DNA from: Mastigocoleus sp. MO_188.B34
Lineage (GTDB): Bacteria; Cyanobacteriota; Cyanobacteriia; Cyanobacteriales; Nostocaceae
Assembly: GCF_030065675.1 (NCBI RefSeq)
Contig: NZ_JASJDK010000059.1
Span: 1 to 40,343 of the forward strand
Direction of reading: 5' to 3'
Length of the DNA stretch: 40,343 bases
The notes under the pieces: generated by a model
What the model saw: the letters and a program-made list of their open reading frames with translations, nothing else
What the model was told of the DNA's origin: nothing
Database searches by the model: none
Shown: piece by piece, positions 24,242 through 33,716 of the stretch
Position numbering within the stretch: position 1 is the first letter of the stretch
Layout of the letters: each line of letters opens with the position of its first letter
Position numbers and translations under genes: made by a program

Positions 24242-25786
24242 ATGAGACACAGTTATTCATTGTATCCTATAGTTGTTGGCACATTAACGATATTAGCTAC
24301 ACCACAAATAGTAATAGGCTTATCTGATAGTGAAGTAGAAAAAATTGCTCGAGAAATTACAGTATTAATTGATGGTAAAAATCAATCTGGCTCAGGAGTA
24401 CTTATTAAAAAGGAGGGTACAACTTACACTGTCTTGACTGCCCGACGTGTTGTAGAACAAAAATATAAATACACTGTTATGACCCCAGATGGGAAACAAC
24501 ATGCAATACAGTTTAAGGACATCAAAAAAATACCGGATGTAGATTTAGCTTTGCTGGAATTTACAAGTAATAATAATTACTCTATTGCCAAAATAGGAAA
24601 TTCCAGTACAACTGCTTTAGGAGCAACGACTTATGTTGCTGGTTTTTCCAAAGCCGCAAATAAGAAAAAAACTTTGCCTTACAATTTTCCCCCAGCAGGT
24701 AAAATTACAGCAAATGCTTCCCAAGCATTACCAGGAGGTTATGCTTTAGCCTACAGAATAGATGCTTCACCAGGTATGAGTGGAGGACCAGTATTGAATG
24801 AGAAAGGTGAAATTATTGGAATCCACGGTTTTGGAGACAATTCTCAAAACCAAGAATTAACACCCAAACCTACCGGAGCTTATCTAAAAACCGGGAAAAA
24901 TTTAGCTATTCCCATCAGTACTTTTTTACAATTCTCTAAAAATGCTGGGATTGATGTAGGTTTTGTTTCCCCTAATACTCGTTCCACTAATAAACATTCT
25001 ACAAAATCTAAGGCAGATAATTTTTATATCAAAGCTTCAGCCGAGGTTAAATCAGGAAACTTTCAAGAAGCAATTGCTGCTTATAACCGAGCAATCAGCA
25101 TTAATCCCCAATATACAGATGCATATAACGATCGCGGTGTAATTCGTTCTGCTTTGGGAAGTTTATCAGAAGGAATTAAAGATTTCGAACAAGCCGTACA
25201 AATTAACCCTCAACATTCTACAGCTTATGTAAACTTAGGTATTGCTCGTTTAAAATCGAAGGATTACGAGCAAGCCATTACCAATTTCGATCAAGCTTTG
25301 CAAATAAATCCTAATATTGCTGATGCTTATCTCAACCGGGGTAAAGCCTATTTGTACTTGGGAAAAAAAGAAAAAGCAATTGCTGATTACGATCAAGCTT
25401 TAAATATTAAGCCTGACGATGTACAAGCATACGATAGCAGGGCTATAGCCCGATTTCGTCTAGGAGATAAACAAGGGGCAATTAAGGATTTTAGTAGAAG
25501 TTTAGAACTCAATCCTCAAAATGCTAAAGCTTATTATAATCGTGGCGTTGCTCGTTCCCGCTTGGGAGACGATAGAGGAGCGATTTTTGATTACGATCTG
25601 GCATTAAAAATTAACCCTGGCTATGCACAAGCTTATGGTAACCGGGGTCTAGCTCGTTTGCGTTCTGGTGATAAAAAAGGAGCAATTCAAGATTTAAAAA
25701 CAGCTGCAGATGTTTTTCGCAAGCAAGGTAAAGAAGATGATTATCACAAAGCTCAAAAGTTAATTGAGAAGCTTCAGGAGCAGTGA
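24242..25786 (+). CDS. Secreted trypsin-fold/TPR protein with catalytic His replaced
   Basis: A 514-residue protein. An N-terminal signal-like helix (residues about 8-27) is followed by an S1-type trypsin-like domain (about 35-240) and some seven TPR repeats (about 258-510, each with the pattern AYNRAISINP, DAYNDRG). The protease domain has the Asp (DVDLALLEF, Asp101) and the nucleophile motif SPGMSGGPVL (Ser180). The expected TAxHVV His motif reads TARRVV, with Arg69 where the His should be (codon CGT, one transition from CAT). The protein is therefore probably proteolytically inactive and used for binding. It is convergent with the receptor kinase gene, 103 bases away. The ATG at 24242 is preceded by very AT-rich sequence. 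Confidence 0.9.
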   Translation: MRHSYSLYPIVVGTLTILATPQIVIGLSDSEVEKIAREITVLIDGKNQSGSGVLIKKEGTTYTVLTARRVVEQKYKYTVMTPDGKQHAIQFKDIKKIPDVDLALLEFTSNNNYSIAKIGNSSTTALGATTYVAGFSKAANKKKTLPYNFPPAGKITANASQALPGGYALAYRIDASPGMSGGPVLNEKGEIIGIHGFGDNSQNQELTPKPTGAYLKTGKNLAIPISTFLQFSKNAGIDVGFVSPNTRSTNKHSTKSKADNFYIKASAEVKSGNFQEAIAAYNRAISINPQYTDAYNDRGVIRSALGSLSEGIKDFEQAVQINPQHSTAYVNLGIARLKSKDYEQAITNFDQALQINPNIADAYLNRGKAYLYLGKKEKAIADYDQALNIKPDDVQAYDSRAIARFRLGDKQGAIKDFSRSLELNPQNAKAYYNRGVARSRLGDDRGAIFDYDLALKINPGYAQAYGNRGLARLRSGDKKGAIQDLKTAADVFRKQGKEDDYHKAQKLIEKLQEQ

Positions 25787-25889
25787 TCCAAAAGATTGTA
25801 CTTTTAAATATCAATCATCCAGTCCATTACTAAAGTAACAGTTACAATCCTGAACCCAGGGGAGATATTTACCAATTCATGATTAACAG

Positions 25890-27380
25890 CTATCTGATTT
25901 CAAATGATTCAATCATCTGATTCACATCTTGAATAAAAGTATCATATTCATCAATTGTTGCTGTGTATGTAATAGTATATGCCCTGTCACCTTTCAAGGT
26001 CCAAATCAATAAACTTTTAAAAGTTCTTCCTCTATCTTCATGAGTATAAATTAATTTATTAGCAGGCCTATAGGCTAAAGTTGCTGTATCATTTTTAACT
26101 ATTTTTACTTCTGGAAAATTATCTTTGATTATATTGAGAAATAATTCTTGAGAATCTTCTAAAGTACCTGGAGATTTCCTCACACTAATAGTTAAATGTT
26201 CGAGAAAATTATCTTGAGAATTCTGATGGGGTGAATTAAAAATAACAACATTTGTAGCAATTGGATCTTCTATATCTTGTGCTTCCCAAATGGTAGGATA
26301 TTTAATTTTGATACCCCGAGTCTCATTTTCATAAGTAGAAAAAGTTTCTACAGGTTGTGCTATTTCCAATTGTTCGTTTTGAGGACTAAATTTGTTCCAA
26401 ACAACAAAACCTGCAGCAAGACTTGCAGTGACGCCCAAGCCTATAAATATTTTGATAAGCTTTGAAGAAAAACGAATTGGATTACCACTCTTGTTTATTT
26501 TATTCTGCAATGGATTACCATAAAGAGTCTTTGTGCACATGACAGGAGCAGAAAGACTATTTAAAGCATCAAGTACCATCCTTGCATTACGATAGCGTTG
26601 TCGGAAATCATAGCGTATCATCCCATCCAAAATATCACCTAATTCTGGATTCACTACGACATTTAAGCTATGACGCCAATCAATCTCCCCTGTTTGGTGA
26701 TCCGTCACTAAGTTGTGAGGTGTTGTTCCAGTCAAAGCCTGAATCGCAATCACTCCAAGCGCATAGATGTCACTATTAAATTGAGGAAAGCCTTGTGCTT
26801 GCTCTCCTGGCATATAACCACGAGTACCAATTGCCACACTGTAACTGGTACCTCCTTGGGAATTGATCATCTGGGTACTAATTTGTTTGACAGCCCCAAA
26901 GTCTATTAAAACAATTGTTCCATCTGGACGACGGCGAATGTTTGAAGGTTTAAGATCTCTATGAATGTGATTATTATCGTGAACAAATATTAAGACCTCT
27001 AAAATATCTTGTAAAAGTTTAATAACTTCATCTTCACTAAACTTTTGTCCCGAGAGTAATTCTTGTTCGAGGTCGTGACCTTCTATATATTCTTGCACCA
27101 AATAGAATTGTTGCTCTTCTTCGAAGTGCGCCAGCAGTCGTGGTATTTGCTTGTGAACTCCTAACTTTTCTAAGGTTTGAGCTTCCCGATGAAACAAACG
27201 TTTACCAGCATCGAAAGTTTTCGAGTCGGTAGACATCGGTTTAAATTGTTTGACAACGCATTTGGGATTTCCTGGACGCTGAATGTCTTCAGCTAAGAAA
27301 GTAACCCCAAAACCCCCTTGCCCCAGTAATTTAATCATACGGTAGCGTCCACCCAGGGTTTGATCCACCATGAATTGCAT
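25890..27380 (-). CDS. Transmembrane Ser/Thr kinase with PsbP-like C-terminal domain
   Basis: A 496-residue Hanks-type receptor kinase. The kinase domain covers about 13-275: Gly loop LLGQGGFGVTF (18-28), Lys44 in CVVKQF, catalytic loop HIHRDLKPSN (138-147), DFG at 160-162, and GYMPGEQAQG in the activation segment. All key residues are present, so it should be active. A transmembrane helix (309-328) leads to an extracytoplasmic domain (about 348-496; YENETRGIKIKYPTIWEAQ) of the PsbP/Mog1-like fold often fused to cyanobacterial kinases. It would sense a periplasmic signal and phosphorylate cytosolic targets. ATG 27380 is used; ATG 27371 is also possible. It is convergent with the TPR pseudoprotease gene. 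Confidence 0.92.
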   Translation of the reverse strand: MQFMVDQTLGGRYRMIKLLGQGGFGVTFLAEDIQRPGNPKCVVKQFKPMSTDSKTFDAGKRLFHREAQTLEKLGVHKQIPRLLAHFEEEQQFYLVQEYIEGHDLEQELLSGQKFSEDEVIKLLQDILEVLIFVHDNNHIHRDLKPSNIRRRPDGTIVLIDFGAVKQISTQMINSQGGTSYSVAIGTRGYMPGEQAQGFPQFNSDIYALGVIAIQALTGTTPHNLVTDHQTGEIDWRHSLNVVVNPELGDILDGMIRYDFRQRYRNARMVLDALNSLSAPVMCTKTLYGNPLQNKINKSGNPIRFSSKLIKIFIGLGVTASLAAGFVVWNKFSPQNEQLEIAQPVETFSTYENETRGIKIKYPTIWEAQDIEDPIATNVVIFNSPHQNSQDNFLEHLTISVRKSPGTLEDSQELFLNIIKDNFPEVKIVKNDTATLAYRPANKLIYTHEDRGRTFKSLLIWTLKGDRAYTITYTATIDEYDTFIQDVNQMIESFEIR

Positions 27381-28123
27381 GAATTATCTCAGAAACTATT
27401 ACTCGTATTTAATGTTGATTTTCGCATAGAGACTTTCCCTGAGGATTAAAGTTACTTCATAAATTACTAAAATTTAACTATAAATCCTAAATTCTTTGCT
27501 CAAATTTATCAGGCGATTGTTTGAATTAATTTTGATAGTATCTTATAGGTGCTTACGCGTAAAAATCGAACGATTAAATCAGGATCGACATAATTTTTAA
27601 ATATTGAATAACAGGCACATCTAGGAATTATTGTAGAGATTTTCCTCTCGAGGGCCATCCTCCCAAGGGGACACTTCTGTTGCTGTAATACCTTATTGAC
27701 TTCAAAAAGCTATACGTTATGCGTACTTTTCAAAACTGGGCGTATTTTACACAACTTGATAGATGCTAGTTTATACTTGAAAATGAATTTGAATTTATAG
27801 CAATCCTAAATCATTAATAAAAAGCGCAAGCGGCACATTTTGCACTGACCGTATGATCCTAAGGCGATCATGTCGTTCCTCTAGAAGAATTTATTCATTC
27901 ACGCATCTGCAGAGGTGCGCTATATGATACCCATTTACATTCTCTATGGTTGAGTAAAAACACAGTATTTATCTAATTTTTGTCGATTAAGTATTGTTCT
28001 TAATTTCAATGGATAGTTATGAGTTAGCTGCAATATTATACAGATTAATATATTGTTGTTATGTAAAAATTACTAGCCTGTAATTTATTGGTTATTTATC
28101 CTTGAATTTGCTAGGTCAGAAGG
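27381..28123. other. 743-bp divergent intergenic region
   Basis: It lies between the divergent kinase and secreted-protein genes and should contain their promoters. A GC-richer patch at about 27640-27690 (CCTCTCGAGGGCCATCCTCC) and AGAGGTGCGCTATATGATAC near 27911, which resembles the stem at 18425, are the only features noticed. No coding frame was found. Confidence 0.5.
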
Positions 28124-29032
28124 ATGTTAAATAAATCTATTAAATCTATTTTTCTTGTAGCTGTAATTGCAAAATGGATGATTGGTTCTGCTTCTGCAAG
28201 AATATCCCAAAATGAAATATTTATAGCAAGAGAGAAAGTAGATGACCGTCAAGAAAAACAATTAGCTGAAACTGCTTTATCTCTCGGTAATGATAATTTG
28301 ATCGTTGCTCAAAATCTGAGCCAGGTAACACGTATCAGGACTAACATTATTACTCAGCTTATTGAAAATGTGTTTAAAGGAAGTAAAATTTATTTACATA
28401 ATCTTGGTTCAAAAAAGGGTAAAAGTTGGCATCAGAAAAATGCTTCTTATATTCAATTAAGTAAAACTTTAGGTGGGAAGAAACAAAAGTTCGATATTCC
28501 CGAATCAACTGTCAGAGCTCGTGCTTATGGAACATTACGATATTATGTTGACAATATTAAGCTTTCACGACTCAATGTTACGAAAGAAAAGAATACTTTC
28601 AAATTGAGTTTGTTTTTTGAAAGCAATGGTACTGAGTTGAAAGGTTTCCACACAGGTAGATTTGTTGACTTTGGCGACCGAGGTGCGCCAGATATTCAAA
28701 TGAATAATATGCGATTGGATGTTTATCTCAAACCTGTAAAGGATAATCTCGGTCGTTTGAGTTATGATGACATAGATGTAAAATTTGATGCTGAAATTCA
28801 AGCAGGTGGAGTCTGTAATATCAAAGGTACAGATATCTGCAATCGAATGTTTAAGTATAAAAAGCGTATTGCCTCAACAATAGAAAGTAATCTCCGCGCC
28901 CAATTGAATAATCAACGTACCCGCAAGCGGTTATCAGATTCATTAAATTCACAGTTAAGGAAATTTGGAATTGGTAGGATTACAGGTGTGAGTTTTCAAA
29001 AAAATAATTTAGTTATCCGTCACCGAAGTTAA
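28124..29032 (+). CDS. Secreted protein of unknown function
   Basis: A 302-residue protein with a signal peptide (about residues 1-25; SIFLVAVIAKWMIGSASA, cleavage probably after ASA). The mature part is basic and rich in beta-type patterns (RARAYGTLRYYVDNIKLS; KNTFKLSLFFESNGTELKGF; DVYLKPVKDNLGRLSYDDID). Two cysteines close together (GGVCNIKGTDICN, around residues 230-239) could form a disulfide, consistent with export. The C-terminal 60 residues are helical and basic (LRAQLNNQRTRKRLSDSLNS). I do not recognise a family. The next gene, a PhoD-like phosphatase, starts 121 bases later on the same strand. Confidence 0.8.
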   Translation: MLNKSIKSIFLVAVIAKWMIGSASARISQNEIFIAREKVDDRQEKQLAETALSLGNDNLIVAQNLSQVTRIRTNIITQLIENVFKGSKIYLHNLGSKKGKSWHQKNASYIQLSKTLGGKKQKFDIPESTVRARAYGTLRYYVDNIKLSRLNVTKEKNTFKLSLFFESNGTELKGFHTGRFVDFGDRGAPDIQMNNMRLDVYLKPVKDNLGRLSYDDIDVKFDAEIQAGGVCNIKGTDICNRMFKYKKRIASTIESNLRAQLNNQRTRKRLSDSLNSQLRKFGIGRITGVSFQKNNLVIRHRS

Positions 29033-29153
29033 TCTGAAATGCTGAGATTTTGTATTTTGGAGCAAAAAATTTTCTTGTCCCATAATCACGGCATCGCTAT
29101 CCTAAAAGGTATTGGCTGATTTAGTCAAATACAGTTGTTAGGGTACTAGTTCC

Positions 29154-31682
29154 ATGGGATGGAAATCATTGCAAGAGCGCATTCATCAAATACCACTTGT
29201 CCTGGCAGGACCAATGGTACGATGTACCCAACCTGATGCCGTTACTGTTTGGATTGCTTTAAAAGAAAGTCATAATGTGACTTTAAAAATATTCGATTTG
29301 GATGGAAATATTCTATTTGCAGGCAGTCGAAGAACTATTCAAGTTGGTCAAAATTTACATATTGTTGCAGTAACAGCTAAAAATAATGTCAAAATTCTCG
29401 AATATGGCAAACAGTATCTTTACGATTTGGGTTTTGATGATGGCAGGAGTCTAAGAACGCCAGGTATATTAACATCAGAGGGTTCTGTCGAAGATATTGT
29501 TTACCCTGAATATCAGCTACCTAGTTTTCCCATTGTACCCAAAGCTTTACAAGAATTACGTTTGGTTCATGGTTCTTGTCGCAAACCACATGGTGAAAGC
29601 ATAGATGCTTTAGCTAGTCTGGATAAAATGATTGGCGAAGCATTGGCGCGAGATCCAAAAAAACGACCCCATCAATTATTTCTCACCGGCGACCAAATTT
29701 ATGCTGATGATGTGGCAGATGTTTTACTATTTATGTTGATGGATGCTGAAAAGGCATTATTAGGTTGGTCAGAAAAGCTACCAGATGTTGAAAATCTCCA
29801 GCAGTTGAATCCCGGTCAAAGAAATAGTATCGCCACGCATATTGCTGGTCTTACAGCAAGCATTGGAAAAGTTGGCACAATTTCTAATCTCGCCAAAAGT
29901 CATTTATTCACCCTTGGTGAATTTTGTACAATGTATTTATTTGCTTGGAGTGATGTTTTGTGGGTGGAGCCACAAAATTTTCCCAATTTTGAAGATGTTT
30001 ATTCCAATCTGGACTCTTCGATCCAAGGGATTTCTGAGGGAAGTAAAAGTACTTTTCAACAAGAAGTTAGATATATCAAGAAATTTTGGGCAACTCTTAA
30101 GCAGGTCAGACGTGCTTTGGCAAATATTCCCACATACACAATTTTTGACGATCACGAAATAACTGATGATTGGTATCTTAATGTAGCATGGTGCAATCGC
30201 ATTTTAAATAAACCCTTAGGAAGAAGAATCTTACAAAATGGCATGCTGAGCTATGCACTTTGTCAAGGTTGGGGTAATACACCAGAACAATTTACAGAAG
30301 GGAAGGCTGGTTGGGGTTTACTTCAAGCAACCGAGTTATGGTCAAGATCTGCAGGAACAGATGGAAAACAAGAAGCAAATATTAGCAAACTTATAGGCTT
30401 ACCCAATTTTGCTGAGATTACTCAAACTTATCCTCCAAGATTACCACGAGATCCCGAAGCATTAACTTGGCACTATATAGTAACTGGACCCAAGTATGAA
30501 GTTTTAGTGCTTGATACCCGCACTCAAAGGGAATTTCCTGGAAAAAATAATTTTGATTTTCCTGGACTTTTGCACGTTGATGCTTACGATGAACAAATTT
30601 CTAATGTACCCCGAGATCCAGACATTGAAGTTACTTTAGCGATCTCAGCTGGTCCTGTAGTGGGAGTTCCTTTTATGGAAAACCTACAAAAAGTAGCTAA
30701 AAATATATCTGAAAAGTTTGGTAGTGCTGCATGGGGTTTTGACACTGAGGCATGGGGATTAGAAGAAAGTGCATTTGAAAGAATATTGTCGCGTATGGCG
30801 TTAAGGGGACTACCAAATAAGCAAAATAAAGTAGTGATTTTATCAGGCGATGTACATTACAGCTTTAGTGCCCGTTTACAGTATCGTGCAACGAAACCTT
30901 TTGAAGCTACAACAAATATCAATATCGAACTTACGATCGCTCAATTCACGAGTAGTTCTCTCAAAAATGAAAAAAAAGGTATTGGTGGAAGCCATTCTTT
31001 ACATAAGAAAGGTTTTGTTCCTTTCCGTTTATTGATGAATTCAGCAGGTGCAGGGGTTTTGGGGTGGGAAAATCCACAAAAAGAAGAACTAAGTCTGGGA
31101 GTTTGTTACACTGCAATTAATGAAGCAATGCAACCAATTCCATTAGTATCTTCTTGTAATAATCCAGCAAAGTTAGATTTATTAAAAAAACGCGGTGGCT
31201 TAAAAAAATTAGAAATTATTAAAAAACCTCAGTGGTGGTATCGTACTGATTTTATTGATGCTAAGCAGGAAAACATCCAACAAGATTTTCTTTACATAAA
31301 TTCAAATTCTCAATATTCAAATTCTCAATATTCAAATCCTCAATATTCAGATACTAAAGATTCAATCTCAATTCCTACTCCTCTTCCCGGACAAAATCGT
31401 CAACCATTTTTACAGCAATATTTAGCGCTTGCGACAAATGAGCATCATCACGAATTTGGCAAAAATTATGGTAAAGAAATTGTTGGATTGAATAACATTG
31501 CCGAAGTTAATTTTGAATCAGTTGATGGAAAAGATATTGTTGTCCAAACCCTTTGGTGGCGACTGGAAAGTAAGGAAAAAGGTGAGCTTTTGCCACCTTT
31601 TCCTTTAACTAGATCTGAAGTTTCATTAGACTTTAAAGATCGGGATTATCCAATGGATGATTTACTCAGGGAATTGATGTAG
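29154..31682 (+). CDS. PhoD-like metallophosphatase
   Basis: An 842-residue protein of the PhoD-like alkaline phosphatase/phosphodiesterase superfamily. An N-terminal beta domain (about 14-110; VRCTQPDAVTVWIAL) precedes the metal-binding core. Core motifs are LVHGSCRKPHG (137-147), FLTGDQIYADD (176-186), TIFDDHEITDDWYLN (329-343) and VILSGDVHYSFSAR (about 560-573). Typical PhoD is exported by Tat and has about 550 residues. This one has no signal peptide and is longer, with an extended C-terminal half, so it is likely cytosolic with an unknown phosphoester substrate. Residues about 716-731 are a SNSQY repeat coded by three 15-bp units. No phosphate-regulation box was recognised upstream. Confidence 0.87.
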   Translation: MGWKSLQERIHQIPLVLAGPMVRCTQPDAVTVWIALKESHNVTLKIFDLDGNILFAGSRRTIQVGQNLHIVAVTAKNNVKILEYGKQYLYDLGFDDGRSLRTPGILTSEGSVEDIVYPEYQLPSFPIVPKALQELRLVHGSCRKPHGESIDALASLDKMIGEALARDPKKRPHQLFLTGDQIYADDVADVLLFMLMDAEKALLGWSEKLPDVENLQQLNPGQRNSIATHIAGLTASIGKVGTISNLAKSHLFTLGEFCTMYLFAWSDVLWVEPQNFPNFEDVYSNLDSSIQGISEGSKSTFQQEVRYIKKFWATLKQVRRALANIPTYTIFDDHEITDDWYLNVAWCNRILNKPLGRRILQNGMLSYALCQGWGNTPEQFTEGKAGWGLLQATELWSRSAGTDGKQEANISKLIGLPNFAEITQTYPPRLPRDPEALTWHYIVTGPKYEVLVLDTRTQREFPGKNNFDFPGLLHVDAYDEQISNVPRDPDIEVTLAISAGPVVGVPFMENLQKVAKNISEKFGSAAWGFDTEAWGLEESAFERILSRMALRGLPNKQNKVVILSGDVHYSFSARLQYRATKPFEATTNINIELTIAQFTSSSLKNEKKGIGGSHSLHKKGFVPFRLLMNSAGAGVLGWENPQKEELSLGVCYTAINEAMQPIPLVSSCNNPAKLDLLKKRGGLKKLEIIKKPQWWYRTDFIDAKQENIQQDFLYINSNSQYSNSQYSNPQYSDTKDSISIPTPLPGQNRQPFLQQYLALATNEHHHEFGKNYGKEIVGLNNIAEVNFESVDGKDIVVQTLWWRLESKEKGELLPPFPLTRSEVSLDFKDRDYPMDDLLRELM
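31301..31345 (+). repeat. In-frame 15-bp tandem repeat within PhoD-like gene
   Basis: Three copies of TTCAAATTCTCAATA, the third with one change (TCCT), encode SNSQY/SNPQY. This is a length-variable linker candidate. Confidence 0.85.
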
Positions 31683-32036
31683 CGATCGAGCAAATTTATT
31701 TTGCTGAGCGAGGATAAGAAGCATGGGAGTTTGGAGAGTTTAGAAAGCCTCAGGGAGACAAGAACTTTATTTTATATCTAAATACCCCACAGCAAAATCT
31801 AAGCTGTAGCTGTATTTTGTAATGCATTCAAGCGTTGGATGCAAGTATCTCCCGTTACTTTTCGACGAGAAAATCAGAGTAAACTTAATAACAAATCAAA
31901 AATCTTATTTATAGCTCATAACTCCTAACTCCCTTCCCACTTTGCTAACGCGCCCCATAATACCTACAGTACGCTACCGCTAGGTGCTAACATTACTCAT
32001 TACTCATTACTTATTACTCATTACTTCCAATCTGCG
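31683..32036. other. Gap with ATTACTC/ATTACTT repeats
   Basis: A short stem AGCAAA/TTTGCT (31689-31705) follows the PhoD-like stop codon. The stretch 31992-32026 is an array of ATTACTC and ATTACTT heptamers that ends 10 bases before the ABC gene stop. No gene was seen. Confidence 0.65.
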
Positions 32037-33716
32037 TCACACTCTCGCAAGTAAAGGTGCAGCAGCTAAAAGAGTCTTGGTATACTCATGTTCGGGAGCA
32101 GCAAAAATTTCTTTGGTTGGACCAATTTCAACAATTTTACCTCCATTCATCACAGCAATGCGATCGCACAAAAATCTTGCAAGCCATAAATCATGGGTAA
32201 TAAACAAATAAGTTAAATCAAATTCATCTTTTAACTCTAACATCAAGTCTAGAACCTGAGACTGGACACTAGCATCCAACATACTCACAGGTTCGTCACA
32301 AATCAATAACTTGGGACGAGTAATTAAAGCACGAGCGATCGCAACTCTTTGTTGTTGTCCTCCAGACAAGTCAGACGGGTAACGTTCGTAATAAATCGAT
32401 GGGGGAGTTAAACCAACTTTTTCCAACATGGAAATGACTTCATCCTTCACCTGACTTTTTTCTGCAAGTTTATGAATGAGTAAAGGATCTGCAATATTTT
32501 GTCCCACTGTCATTGTTGGGTTAAGACAAGCATGGGGATCTTGAAACACCATTTGCATTTGTCGCCTTTGGGAACGAATATCGCGGCGGGATAAAGTAGT
32601 TAAATCTTTTCCTAAAAATTCAACTTTCCCATCTGTTGGTTGGAGCAACTGTAAGATTGTCCGCGACAAAGTACTTTTACCGCAACCAGATTCTCCAACT
32701 AATCCCAAGATTTCTCCAGGATATAACTCCAAATTAATTCCATCCACAGCTTTGATGGTTTGACCTTCTCCTTTAAATAATCTTTCTATAAGGTTTGGTT
32801 CAATGGAAAAGTGCTGACGTAATTCGCTAATTCGCAAAATAGGATTTTCAGAATTTGTGATATTATCATCGCTTCCATTAGTTCCTACAGAAGAGACTTG
32901 GGGTTGAAATTCACCATCATCTATAGTTTGTACGTGTAAAGCAGCTTCCAGCAAGGAACGAGTATATTGATGTTGCGGTCGCCCAAAAACATCTTTCGAA
33001 GCACCCATTTCTACGATTTTGCCATCATACATGACCCCAATATCGTCAGAGTACTCTGCAATTAATGCTAAATCGTGGGAAATTAGTAGCAGAGCCATAT
33101 TTTCTTCACTACACAAGCGGGTAAGCTCCTGCAATATTTGCGCCGATACCGTCACATCTAAGCTAGTAGTGGGCTCATCAGCAACAATTAATTTGGGTTT
33201 GAGTAGTAAAGCTAAAGCAATTGCAACCCTTTGACGCATCCCACCACTAAATTCATGGGGATATTGACCCCAACGATTTGCAGGAATATTAACTTTTTCT
33301 AAAGTTTCAATCGCAACTTTTTTCGCCTCTTTGCGAGATAAATTTGGAGAATGGCTCAGCAAAGTCTCCAAACAATGATTGCCTATCGTCATCAATGGGT
33401 CCAGCCGTGTCATGGGATCTTGAAAAACTAAACCCACTGCTTCACCGCGAAATTTTCTTAAATCTTCTGGAGACATATCAAATACTGACTGTCCCTGGAA
33501 AATTACCCGACCTTCAACTCGGCTTTTTGGGGGTAATAACCTCATGGCTGCCCGTCCCAGGGTTGATTTTCCACAACCTGATTCCCCTACCAACCCCATT
33601 TTTTTCCCAGCTTCCAGAACAAAAGACACATTATCAACCGCCCAATGTGGTTTTTCATTACCACGATGGGGGTATGATACCCGCAAATTTTCAATACGAA
33701 ATAAAGCTTCACTCAT
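32037..33716 (-). CDS. Fused double-ATPase of a peptide/nickel-type ABC importer
   Basis: A 559-residue protein made of two complete ABC ATPase domains of the oligopeptide/dipeptide type, equivalent to DppD plus DppF or YejF. Each half has Walker A (GLVGESGCGKST), a Q-loop (VFQDP), a signature (FSGGMRQRVAIALAL and LSGGQQQRVAIARAL), Walker B with D-loop (VADEPTTSLD and CDEPVSMLD), and the family C-terminal extension (QHQYTRSLLEA and EHEYTKTLLAA). It would power uptake of peptides or a related solute. No permease or binding-protein gene lies in this window, so partners must be encoded elsewhere. An HIP1 site lies at 32162. Confidence 0.93.
   Translation of the reverse strand: MSEALFRIENLRVSYPHRGNEKPHWAVDNVSFVLEAGKKMGLVGESGCGKSTLGRAAMRLLPPKSRVEGRVIFQGQSVFDMSPEDLRKFRGEAVGLVFQDPMTRLDPLMTIGNHCLETLLSHSPNLSRKEAKKVAIETLEKVNIPANRWGQYPHEFSGGMRQRVAIALALLLKPKLIVADEPTTSLDVTVSAQILQELTRLCSEENMALLLISHDLALIAEYSDDIGVMYDGKIVEMGASKDVFGRPQHQYTRSLLEAALHVQTIDDGEFQPQVSSVGTNGSDDNITNSENPILRISELRQHFSIEPNLIERLFKGEGQTIKAVDGINLELYPGEILGLVGESGCGKSTLSRTILQLLQPTDGKVEFLGKDLTTLSRRDIRSQRRQMQMVFQDPHACLNPTMTVGQNIADPLLIHKLAEKSQVKDEVISMLEKVGLTPPSIYYERYPSDLSGGQQQRVAIARALITRPKLLICDEPVSMLDASVQSQVLDLMLELKDEFDLTYLFITHDLWLARFLCDRIAVMNGGKIVEIGPTKEIFAAPEHEYTKTLLAAAPLLARV

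Noticed and set aside
31689-31705. Stem AGCAAA/TTTGCT as terminator of the PhoD-like gene
   Set aside because: Only 6 bp and followed by GAGCGAGG without a T run.
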